Translations under genes and position numbers: made by a program
The notes under the pieces: generated by a model
The model's input: the letters and a program-made list of their open reading frames with translations, nothing else
The model's database searches: none
What the model was told of the DNA's origin: nothing
In this document: piece by piece, positions 1-5,382 of the stretch
How positions within the stretch are numbered: the stretch's first letter is position 1
Layout: each line of letters starts with the position of its first letter
Assembly (NCBI GenBank): GCA_030043495.1
Contig: JASHXO010000032.1
Coordinates: 1-5,834 of the forward strand
Reading direction: 5' to 3'
Length of the DNA stretch: 5,834 nucleotides
Origin: Candidatus Rhabdochlamydia sp.
GTDB taxonomy: Bacteria > Chlamydiota > Chlamydiia > Chlamydiales > Rhabdochlamydiaceae

Positions 1-342
1 CTCGAGAAGCTGTTTTTCACCTTCTACAATGCCGTACGCGGTATTAAAGAAATTTGTGCGGACAAAAAAGTTGTCTTGCATACGGGTAACTGGGGGGCTG
101 GAGCTTTCGGCAACGACCCAAAAACTACGCATCTGCTGCAACTCGCCGTTGCGCGATATGCCGGGATTGATGAGTTGCGGATGCATCCGTTGACACAGCA
201 AAGTGCATATCAAGAAGCAAGGCAGCTTCTGGGCCAAATCGAACTGCAGTTTCCACAGATGACAATCGGTCAATTCCTCGATCACTTGACTGCCAACGCG
301 GCGCACTACGGCCTGAGGTATAAAGAAGGCAACGGCACATAA
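1..342 (+). CDS. Poly(ADP-ribose) glycohydrolase, C-terminal part (5' end outside window)
   Basis: The frame is open from base 1 to the TAA at 340-342, giving 113 residues with no start in the window. An ATG at base 76 exists, but the homologous sequence continues upstream of it, so I treat the gene as truncated by the window edge. The motif HTGNWGAGAFGND (residues 25-37) matches the strongly conserved TGNWGCGAFGGD segment near the C-terminus of canonical PARG macrodomains. The following residues fit too: KTTHLLQLAVA resembles the helix after that motif, and MTIGQFLDHL resembles the LTVGDVYKLL segment of human PARG. PARG cleaves the ribose-ribose bonds of poly(ADP-ribose) to release ADP-ribose. 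The catalytic GGG and QEE elements lie upstream of the window, so activity cannot be judged. One visible change is Cys to Ala in the signature (GAGAF for GCGAF). The family call rests mainly on this signature and is fairly firm. Confidence 0.82.
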   Translation, partial: LEKLFFTFYNAVRGIKEICADKKVVLHTGNWGAGAFGNDPKTTHLLQLAVARYAGIDELRMHPLTQQSAYQEARQLLGQIELQFPQMTIGQFLDHLTANAAHYGLRYKEGNGT

Positions 343-372
343 AATTAATTGTAAAAAAATTATTGCAAATCG

Positions 373-403
373 ATGATGAGGGAAACTAACCCTTCTTTAT
401 CAT
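373..403 (+). other. Possible RNA hairpin abutting the aldo/keto reductase start
   Basis: ATGAT (373-377) can pair with ATCAT (399-403) and AGGG (379-382) with CCCT (390-393), with an asymmetric bulge and a 7-nt loop. The structure ends one base before the ATG at 405. There is no T-run after it, so it is not a normal intrinsic terminator. Its AGGG is the only purine run upstream of the reductase start, but it is about 22 nt away and would be paired. The whole 343-404 gap holds no clear Shine-Dalgarno sequence. The structure is weak and could be chance. Confidence 0.22.
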
Positions 404-404
404 T

Positions 405-1412
405 ATGCAATTGCGCCAACTTGGAAAATCGAATGTCAAAGTCACTCCCATCATTCTTGGAACCTGGGCCATCGGCGGCTGGATGTGGGGCGGGACGGAA
501 GAAAAGAAATCGATCGAGGCCATTCAGTCCAGCATCGAAAACGGAATCACGACGATCGATACGGCCCCCGCTTACGGAATGGGATTAAGTGAAGAAATTG
601 TGGGAAAAGCGATCAAAGGCAAACGTGATAAAGTCATCATCGCCACAAAGTGCGGCCTGCGTTGGGATGAAAATGATAAAACTGTGCGTTCCCCAAATCG
701 TGATTTCAGAAAAAATCCTGTCGACATTCGTCGTGATCTTTCCCGTAAAAGCATTTTTCATGAATGCGAACAAAGCTTAAAGCGGATGAATATCGATATG
801 ATCGATATTTATCAGATCCATTGGCCCGATCCTGTAACGCCGATCGAAGAATCTTGGAATGCAATGGCCGAGCTGAAGAAGCAGGGCAAAGTCCGCGCCA
901 TCGGCGTCAGCAACTTCGATTTAGATTTGCTCAAAACTGCCCATACCATTCACCCGGTCGACAATATTCAACCTCCGTACAGTCTTGTTCGCCGAGAGAT
1001 CGAAAAGGACATCATCCCTTTTGCCCAAGCCAATCAAATTGCTGTCATTGTTTACTCATCTTTAGAAAGAGGATTGCTCACTGGAAAATATAAACCAGGA
1101 CAAACCTTCCCTCCAGGGAACCATCGCTCGGATAAAAAAACTTTTAAACCCGAGTACCTCAGCCGCCTAGACGAAGCACTTAATGAAATTAAGCCTATCG
1201 CGGACAAATACAACGTTGTCATTTCACAAGTGATCATCGACTGCACGATTCATCGTCCCGGAATCACCGCTGCCCTTGTCGGCGCGCGTGACGCCCAGCA
1301 AGCAAAAGAAAATGCTCTTGCCGCAAACTTGAACCTAACTGCTCACGAACGTGAATTCATCATAAAGACGCTGTCATATCCTGAACTTCAATGCGGATTG
1401 TATGAAGATTAA
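405..1412 (+). CDS. Aldo/keto reductase, YhdN/AKR11-like
   Basis: This is a 335-residue (alpha/beta)8-barrel oxidoreductase that reduces aldehydes or ketones with NAD(P)H in the cytoplasm; the substrate is not predictable. The N-terminus MQLRQLGKS is the usual family start and fixes the ATG at 405. The catalytic tetrad is visible: D52 and Y57 in IDTAPAYG, K82 in ATKCG and H139 in QIHWPDP. Family hallmarks GTWAIGG (19-25), GKVRAIGVSNF (161-171), IQPPYSLV and RGLLTGKY are all present, as is the C-terminal cofactor-binding region around ALVGAR. From memory the closest relative is the Bacillus general stress reductase YhdN (GSP69, AKR11B), which shares WAIGGxMWGGTxEK, SEEIVGKAIK and HWPDPxxPIEE. 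Length is normal and I see no damage. No good ribosome-binding site precedes it. The 62-nt gap after PARG allows co-transcription, but nothing proves it. The end overlaps the convergent hydrolase gene by 4 nt. Confidence 0.95.
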   Translation: MQLRQLGKSNVKVTPIILGTWAIGGWMWGGTEEKKSIEAIQSSIENGITTIDTAPAYGMGLSEEIVGKAIKGKRDKVIIATKCGLRWDENDKTVRSPNRDFRKNPVDIRRDLSRKSIFHECEQSLKRMNIDMIDIYQIHWPDPVTPIEESWNAMAELKKQGKVRAIGVSNFDLDLLKTAHTIHPVDNIQPPYSLVRREIEKDIIPFAQANQIAVIVYSSLERGLLTGKYKPGQTFPPGNHRSDKKTFKPEYLSRLDEALNEIKPIADKYNVVISQVIIDCTIHRPGITAALVGARDAQQAKENALAANLNLTAHEREFIIKTLSYPELQCGLYED

Positions 1413-2071
1413 CTTTGATTGGTACGAATAAGTTTATCGAGGGCGGCTATGTACGCCCTTTCCAACTTTAAGTTCACCCCTTGCAATCTTCGTAAAAGTT
1501 CTTGGCTTTTTTCGATGAAATTTTGCACTTTGTCGCTTTTCCAAATTTTCGGAGGATGGTCGAGCAAATCCCGCAGATTATGTGTGCAATCGGCTAATTT
1601 GATCATTTTTGCTTCTCGAGACATCTTTTCAGTTTGGCAAATGAGGCTTATATCCAAACATTCTGTGAGTTGTTGAATGAGTTCCAAGGCCGCACGGCCA
1701 AAAAAAGTCTCTATTTCTTCAGGCAGGGCCTTCGCGTCTTCCAAGGTATCGTGCAATAGCGCAGCGATGATCAGCTCCGATGTCTTGATACCGCCCTCTT
1801 CCCAAAGCAGCAAAGCTACGCGCAAGGGATGAATGATATAAGGAACCCAATCAGCATGATTGCGAACTTGGGAGACATGTTTGATCGCCGCAAAATCGAC
1901 TGCTGCTATCAAATTTTGCAAAGAAAAAGTTTCATGAGTTCTTTGAAATTCTTGCCACCATTGATGAAAGAGTCGATCGAAATCTCCCAGGACAATAGGA
2001 TTATTGCGGTAGAGATTGCCCAAATTGCCTCGGATCGCTTTTATTTCATCTTCAAGAGTAGCAGACATCAT
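1409..2071 (-). CDS. MESH1-like HD-domain alarmone (p)ppGpp hydrolase
   Basis: This 220-residue cytoplasmic protein carries the RelA/SpoT-type HD hydrolase fold and no synthetase or TGS domain. Metal-site candidates are H81 (PYIIHP), H107-D108 (ALLHD) and D161 (KLADCTHNLRDL); E111-D112 in HDTLED would be catalytic and N165 matches a conserved Asn. The H81-H107 spacing is 26, as in metazoan MESH1, and the C-terminus (VQNFIEKSQELLRRLQGVN) also follows MESH1 (recalled, not searched). Known MESH1/SpoT HD enzymes remove the 3'-pyrophosphate of (p)ppGpp, and MESH1 also dephosphorylates NADPH. Oddities are an extra N-terminal helix region of about 50 residues and loss of the usual R-K-D-G element before the first histidine: it reads R70-N71-H72-A73 here. 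Two adjacent ATG codons (2069-2071 and 2066-2068) compete; the strong AAGGAGG favours the second slightly. Specificity for ppGpp versus another nucleotide is inferred. Confidence 0.85.
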   Translation of the reverse strand: MMSATLEDEIKAIRGNLGNLYRNNPIVLGDFDRLFHQWWQEFQRTHETFSLQNLIAAVDFAAIKHVSQVRNHADWVPYIIHPLRVALLLWEEGGIKTSELIIAALLHDTLEDAKALPEEIETFFGRAALELIQQLTECLDISLICQTEKMSREAKMIKLADCTHNLRDLLDHPPKIWKSDKVQNFIEKSQELLRRLQGVNLKLERAYIAALDKLIRTNQS

Positions 2072-2075
2072 AGTC

Positions 2076-2082
2076 CCTCCTT
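2076..2082 (-). promoter_or_regulatory. Strong ribosome-binding site for the HD hydrolase
   Basis: On the minus strand AAGGAGG is a near-perfect anti-16S match, the best in the window. AGGAGG ends 4 nt before the first ATG (2071) and 7 nt before the in-frame second ATG (2068). The second spacing is the more typical one, so the protein may start one residue later than annotated. Confidence 0.8.
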
Positions 2083-2100
2083 GAGTCTAAGATTAAATCC

Positions 2101-2232
2101 TTACTGAGTGGCCTCCATCGATAAGTCATTCGGGCAAAGACGATCTTTCAAGAGCTTAAAATTGGGTTTTTCCCCTTCGTTAAAACTGATCGATACATAA
2201 AGTTGCTCAACAGTTTGATCGATGCTCCTCAT
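2101..2232 (-). pseudogene. Truncated NTF2/SnoaL-like protein remnant (43 codons)
   Basis: A short minus-strand frame runs from ATG at 2232 to TAA at 2101-2103. It has a weak GGGGA six bases before the start, and an in-frame stop (TAA) lies five codons upstream of the ATG. The peptide contains VEQLYVSISFNEGEKPNF followed by KLLKDRLCP. This resembles the N-terminal pattern LYxxISFxxGExPDWxxLxxLFxP of many NTF2-like/SnoaL-like proteins, which are usually well over 100 residues. Here the fold would be cut after the first helix. Shifting frame by one near PND gives LIDGGHSVRI, a more family-like continuation, but that frame also stops at once, so both a frameshift and a deletion are plausible. 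It lies 29 nt upstream of the HD hydrolase and directly behind a strong promoter, so it is probably still transcribed. A functional small protein or leader peptide cannot be excluded; the family match is from memory. Confidence 0.5.
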
Positions 2233-2256
2233 GTGGATCCCCAATTAAAAATGGCA

Positions 2257-2285
2257 ATTATAACCTTCGCACCAAACTCTGTCTA
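2257..2285 (-). promoter_or_regulatory. Sigma-70-type promoter for the remnant and HD hydrolase
   Basis: On the minus strand a -35 TAGACA (2280-2285, five of six consensus bases) and a perfect -10 TATAAT (2257-2262) are separated by exactly 17 bp. Transcription would start near 2250, about 18 nt before the ATG of the short remnant, and continue into the HD hydrolase. It is the best promoter match in the window. Confidence 0.72.
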
Positions 2286-2330
2286 CTTTTGTTCGATATC
2301 GTCAATTTTCTTTGGAAGAACTTAAAATAT

Positions 2331-3617
2331 TTATTTCCGAATGGGCGAACGGAGAAATGGGACAGGTTTACACCCTTGCGTGTTGAGCTTGATCGCCCAG
2401 ACCGAATCCGAAGAACAGATAAACAAAATGTTGTTGTCTTTGCCTCCAAAGGTCAGATTCGCTGTTTCTTTCGGAAGCAGGATCTTTCCAATGAGCGCCC
2501 CTTGTGGGCTCAAGACCTGAACACCATCAAGGGCTCCCACATAAATATTTCCCATCGCATCTAAACGCATCCCGTCTGGAAATCCTGGAGAAATTACAGC
2601 AAATTTGCGCGGGTTGCTAACTGTTTTTCCATCAGCGTTGATATCATAGACATAGATGGCATGAGGATTGTTCTCATAATAAGTATGCGGTGCTTGGATT
2701 GCTGCGCTGTCGATGACGTAAAGGATCTTTTCATCGGGAGAAAAAGCGATGCCATTGGGCATTTTCAAATCGCCGATCACAACCGTCATTTCCTTTGTTT
2801 TAGGATCGAAACGATAGACGTTATTTGGCAAATAACACTCTTGGGGAAACTGAAGACAACCATAACTGGGATCGGTAAACCAAACGCTTCCATCTGATTT
2901 TACCACGACATCATTTGGCGAATTCAAAGGCTTGCCCTGGTACATTCCCACTAATATCCTCACAGTCCCATCGCTGTCAGTGATAGAAACTCTTCTGCCT
3001 GTTGTTTCTGCTGTCAAAAGCCGTCCTTGCCAATCTGCAGTCTGTCCATCTGCAATATTAGAAGGATGGCGGAACACCGCTGGAGCAGACCAAGAAAGCG
3101 TGCTGATTTGATTGAAGGGCTGAAGGCCATTCCAACGGATCATATTAATATTGTCGTTAATCTGGTCAGTAAAGATTAAAAAACCCGACTCACTGTTTTC
3201 CTTATCGGCAAAATAAACAGGGCCTTCTGTAAAACCAAAACCTGTGGCAAGAAGCATAAGTTTCGGCTTTTCACCTAATATGGCGGCAAACTCATCAGAA
3301 TAAACTTCTAAGGGGAGCTGTGGTGTGGCATCAAAAGAATAAGGAGGCGGATTTTCAATTCCATTCAGTGAAGAAATGCACGTGAGCAAAATAAAATTAT
3401 AAATTCCTAGAGCCAATTGCAAAACTCCACGCCAGCAAAAAATCGATGATTTTGGCACCTCTTGACAAAACCCGCATAGCAGATTTGCCCGGCGACGGCG
3501 AAGACATAATTGGGAAAGTAGAAAAGCCGCCGCTGGGACAAGAAGTGATAAAAGAGCGATTTTATGCGGCGAAGGGTTTTGCAATCGGCTCTTTAAATAA
3601 AAAGCTTGTCTTTTCAC
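2331..3617 (-). CDS. SMP-30/gluconolactonase-family lactone hydrolase, start uncertain
   Basis: The frame encodes 428 residues from a GTG at 3617. Residues from about 103 onward are a clear SMP-30/gluconolactonase six-bladed beta-propeller. Metal-site candidates are E131 (FTEGPVYF), N288 (MPNGIAFSPDE) and D348 (PDGMRLD); N235 in the hallmark SPNDVVVKSDGSVWFTDPSYG-type block fits the substrate-contacting Asn. Such enzymes hydrolyse sugar lactones or related esters with a divalent metal; the true substrate is unknown. The first 100 residues do not belong to the propeller. They hold two hydrophobic runs (about 20-39 and 66-80) split by RRRR at 40-43. The GTG start has AGGGAG 8 nt upstream. A TTG at 3416 (codon 68) has GGAG 8 nt upstream and would give a 361-residue protein beginning with a signal-peptide-like stretch. 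I cannot decide between them, and export is likely only with the shorter form. No terminator is evident after the stop. Confidence 0.88.
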   Translation of the reverse strand: MKRQAFYLKSRLQNPSPHKIALLSLLVPAAAFLLSQLCLRRRRANLLCGFCQEVPKSSIFCWRGVLQLALGIYNFILLTCISSLNGIENPPPYSFDATPQLPLEVYSDEFAAILGEKPKLMLLATGFGFTEGPVYFADKENSESGFLIFTDQINDNINMIRWNGLQPFNQISTLSWSAPAVFRHPSNIADGQTADWQGRLLTAETTGRRVSITDSDGTVRILVGMYQGKPLNSPNDVVVKSDGSVWFTDPSYGCLQFPQECYLPNNVYRFDPKTKEMTVVIGDLKMPNGIAFSPDEKILYVIDSAAIQAPHTYYENNPHAIYVYDINADGKTVSNPRKFAVISPGFPDGMRLDAMGNIYVGALDGVQVLSPQGALIGKILLPKETANLTFGGKDNNILFICSSDSVWAIKLNTQGCKPVPFLRSPIRK

Positions 3618-3625
3618 GCCCTCTT

Positions 3626-3631
3626 CTCCCT
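3626..3631 (-). promoter_or_regulatory. Ribosome-binding site supporting the GTG start at 3617
   Basis: AGGGAG on the minus strand lies 8 nt before the GTG. It is the main argument for the long form of the lactonase; the competing TTG at 3416 also has a GGAG (3425-3428) 8 nt upstream. Confidence 0.4.
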
Positions 3632-3709
3632 GACTTCAAGTTAATTCATATAAATTTGTAAATAAAGATTAATGACCATAAATACAAGAAAAAATTTAAT
3701 CAGCTTATT

Positions 3710-3737
3710 TTTATAATTAACGAAAATTAACATGCAA
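3710..3737 (-). promoter_or_regulatory. Possible promoter of the lactonase gene
   Basis: On the minus strand TTGCAT (3732-3737, three of six consensus bases) and TATAAA (3710-3715, five of six) are 16 bp apart. The leader to the GTG start would be about 85-90 nt. The surrounding DNA is very AT-rich, so a chance match is quite possible. Confidence 0.28.
3715..3731. repeat. Tandem AATTAAC half-sites at one helical turn
   Basis: AATTAAC occurs at 3715-3721 and again at 3725-3731, a period of exactly 10 bp. The pair overlaps the proposed lactonase promoter and lies 22 bp from the palindrome at 3753. The spacing would suit a dimeric regulator bound to one DNA face, but the sequence is AT-rich and the match short. 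Confidence 0.25.
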
Positions 3738-3752
3738 ATTTAATTTCTCTGT

Positions 3753-3768
3753 GTTATTATATAATAAC
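3753..3768. promoter_or_regulatory. 16-bp perfect palindrome over the Nudix -10 element
   Basis: GTTATTATATAATAAC is a perfect inverted repeat with no spacer, capped by a G/C pair at each end. It contains TATAAT at 3760-3765, which would start transcription near 3772, about 19 nt before the Nudix ATG. No good -35 sits 16-18 bp upstream (AATTTA at 17 bp), so the promoter may depend on an activator or be weak. A repressor dimer on the palindrome would block RNA polymerase directly. The palindrome is fact; operator function is inference. Confidence 0.45.
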
Positions 3769-3780
3769 CGTTTTGATTAT

Positions 3781-3785
3781 AGGAG
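3781..3785 (+). promoter_or_regulatory. Ribosome-binding site that sets the Nudix start
   Basis: AGGAG lies 5 nt before the ATG at 3791. An in-frame TTG at 3773 would place this site inside the coding region, so 3791 is the better start; it also puts the signal peptide at the extreme N-terminus. Confidence 0.75.
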
Positions 3786-3790
3786 AGCAA

Positions 3791-4339
3791 ATGCTTAAAG
3801 CTTTATTTATTTCAGCAATTACAACTTTATGCACAATGAGCTCTCTAAGCGCTCAAGAAGTCTTTCAAGAAATGCCGCAAGATTTTCATCCCAAGATCGA
3901 GGTTGCCGGATGCTTCATCAGAAACGGGAATGACACACTGTTTTTAAAACGTCAATTTGATAAGCCCCAAGGTAACACCTGGGCAATCCCTGCGGGAAAA
4001 TTTGACAGTGGTGAAACCGCCGAGCAGACCGTTATTCGCGAAATCCGTGAAGAAACAGGTATCGAAATGCAGAACCAATGTCTCTCCTATCTTGGAAAAG
4101 TTTATATCAGACATTCAACTGGCGACTTTGTCTTCCATACTTTTGAATACAATATCGCCGGTCTCCCTCAAATCAAAATTAATCCCAAAGAACATGTCGA
4201 TTACCGATGGGTCACACTCGAGGAAGCTTTGGAAATGTCGCTAATCCCTGGAGAAGATGAGCTCATCAATTTGGCCTATGGCGTGCAGCCTACTCCTCCC
4301 AGTTCCTATTCCTATCACATGACAAATTACATGGGTTAA
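3791..4339 (+). CDS. Nudix hydrolase with N-terminal signal peptide
   Basis: This 182-residue protein carries a complete Nudix box, Gx5Ex7REUxEExGU, at residues 69-91: G69, E75, R83-E84, E87-E88, G90, I91. The family hydrolyses a nucleoside diphosphate linked to another moiety using Mg2+ or Mn2+; the substrate cannot be read from the sequence. The typical lead-in PQGNTWAIPAGK (59-70) is present, and the C-terminal HVDYRWVTLEEAL segment is common to MutT-like members. Unusually, residues 1-21 look like a Sec signal peptide: M-L-K, then a hydrophobic core (ALFISAITTLCTM), then SSLSA before QEVFQ, with cleavage likely near residues 20-21. That predicts export to the periplasm or beyond, whereas most bacterial Nudix enzymes are cytoplasmic. 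The gene stands alone, divergent from the lactonase, with its own ribosome-binding site and a palindromic -10 region. Confidence 0.93.
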   Translation: MLKALFISAITTLCTMSSLSAQEVFQEMPQDFHPKIEVAGCFIRNGNDTLFLKRQFDKPQGNTWAIPAGKFDSGETAEQTVIREIREETGIEMQNQCLSYLGKVYIRHSTGDFVFHTFEYNIAGLPQIKINPKEHVDYRWVTLEEALEMSLIPGEDELINLAYGVQPTPPSSYSYHMTNYMG

Positions 4340-4514
4340 GCACACAAGTTCTAGCCTTTCCAGGTCCTAAGTTGGGTAGATCTTCATAGCTTGAATAAAT
4401 CATCAAACTCAATTTGTGCTATGATACCTCTAAGAGGACAACCAGATCCAAATCTGCACTGTAAAAAAAATCAGTAATTCTAGAAAATCATTTCAAAAGA
4501 GTTTTGCCAAAAAT
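4340..4514 (+). promoter_or_regulatory. Intergenic region with an extended -10 promoter candidate for the SDR gene
   Basis: Within this 175-nt gap TGCTATGAT (4417-4425) matches an extended -10 (TGN followed by a five-of-six hexamer). The hexamer 17 bp upstream (AAATCA) is a poor -35, which extended -10 promoters tolerate. A short palindrome CCTCTAAGAGG follows at 4427-4437, about at the predicted start of transcription. No intrinsic terminator for the Nudix gene is visible, and the leader to the ATG at 4515 would be about 80 nt with no good Shine-Dalgarno. Confidence 0.35.
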
Positions 4515-5279
4515 ATGAGTGCCTCCTCAAAACCTCTTGTTGTTATCACTGGAGCTTCCGCTGGAATTGGAGCTTCTACAGCACGACGATTTGTCAAACA
4601 AGGGTTCCGTCTTGCCTTGACAGCGAGGCGAATGGACCGTTTAGAACAACTTCGCAAGGAGTTGAAAGGAGAAATTTCTATCCATGAACTCGATGTCCGC
4701 TCTTCTGATGACGTAGAAAATGTCTTCAAAAGCATCGAGCAAAAAGAGGGACCAGTTGAAATTCTCGTTAACAGTGCCGGCTGTGGTTTTGGCCTTGAAC
4801 CTTCTTATCAAGGAAAAATCGAAGAATGGGACCAATGTATCGACACCAACATAAAAGGCCTTCTCTATTGCACTCGGGCGGCTCTTCAAACAATGGTCAA
4901 GCTAGATAAAGGGCACATTATCAATTTGGGTTCTGTCGCAGCACGCTATCCCTATCCTGGCGGCAATGTCTATGGAGGGACAAAGGCCTTTGTCCGTCAA
5001 TTCTCCTTTAACTTAAAAGCAGATCTTCTCGGTACAAAAGTGCGCGTCAGCTGTATTGAGCCCGGATTGGTCGGGGGCACGGAGTTTTCAGTCGTCCGCT
5101 TTCGCGGCGATGAAGCGCGCGCTGCCAAAGTTTACGAACACACAAAAGCTTTGTCACCCGAAGATATCGCTGAGGTGATTTATTTCTGCTGCTCGGTCTC
5201 TTCGCATGTCAATATCAATACCATAGAAGTCATGCCCGTCTGCCAGGCATCTGGGCCGCTTGCGATTCAACGAGTGTAA
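4515..5279 (+). CDS. ydfG: Short-chain dehydrogenase, YdfG-like NADP-dependent 3-hydroxy acid dehydrogenase
   Basis: This 254-residue classical SDR has the cofactor motif TGASAGIG (12-19), basic R38-R39 after beta-2 favouring NADP, LDV at 59-61, and catalytic N112, S140, Y153 and K157 (YGGTK). The usual NNAG motif reads NSAG (86-89). The C-terminal half is diagnostic: GGNVYGxTKAFVRQFSxNL, IEPGLVGGTEFSxVRFxGD and HVNINTxEVMPV all agree with E. coli YdfG, an NADP-dependent serine/3-hydroxy acid dehydrogenase also linked to malonic semialdehyde reduction. The expected reaction is oxidation of L-serine or short 3-hydroxy acids, or the reverse reduction of toxic semialdehydes, in the cytoplasm. 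YdfG is about 248 residues, so length is normal; the extra N-terminal residues precede the first strand. The start at 4515 lacks a good Shine-Dalgarno (AAGAG is too far upstream). The gene faces the uracil phosphoribosyltransferase gene across 103 nt in which I see no convincing terminator. Confidence 0.93.
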   Translation: MSASSKPLVVITGASAGIGASTARRFVKQGFRLALTARRMDRLEQLRKELKGEISIHELDVRSSDDVENVFKSIEQKEGPVEILVNSAGCGFGLEPSYQGKIEEWDQCIDTNIKGLLYCTRAALQTMVKLDKGHIINLGSVAARYPYPGGNVYGGTKAFVRQFSFNLKADLLGTKVRVSCIEPGLVGGTEFSVVRFRGDEARAAKVYEHTKALSPEDIAEVIYFCCSVSSHVNINTIEVMPVCQASGPLAIQRV

Positions 5280-5382
5280 TCACCCTGCTTGTCTCCCAAA
5301 GGTCAAGAATGCAGCACAGCAGATTGCCGGTCGCCGTTAGCGCGTAAGAAAGGATGGTAGACAAATTGGGTTAATCAGAAAA

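Noticed and set aside
1..6. Window begins with CTCGAG, a restriction site, suggesting a cloning junction
   Set aside because: CTCGAG also occurs inside the hydrolase gene near 1614 and inside the Nudix gene near 4217, and the PARG frame reads straight from base 1, so it is most likely coincidence.
2187..2223. TGATCGAT repeated at 2187-2194 and 2216-2223
   Set aside because: Both copies fall within the short remnant frame, GATCGAT also appears in the reductase gene, and the motif is too short to call a regulatory repeat.
3446..3661. Annotating the plus-strand 71-codon frame as a gene
   Set aside because: It has no ribosome-binding site, no recognisable domain, and overlaps the lactonase frame antisense; kept as a finding rather than a feature.
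1..4339. PARG plus Nudix as one ADP-ribose degradation system
   Set aside because: The two are over 3 kb apart with unrelated genes on the opposite strand between them, the Nudix protein is predicted to be exported, and nothing in its sequence marks it as an ADP-ribose pyrophosphatase.
4459..4476. ACTG-TAAAAAAAAT-CAGT as a terminator hairpin after the Nudix gene
   Set aside because: The stem is only 4 bp with the A-run in the loop, and it lies downstream of the candidate SDR promoter.
5290..5363. Inverted repeat TTGTCTCCC / GGTAGACAA between the SDR and upp genes as a bidirectional terminator
   Set aside because: One mismatch, a loop of more than 50 nt and no adjacent T-run on either strand make a terminator unlikely.
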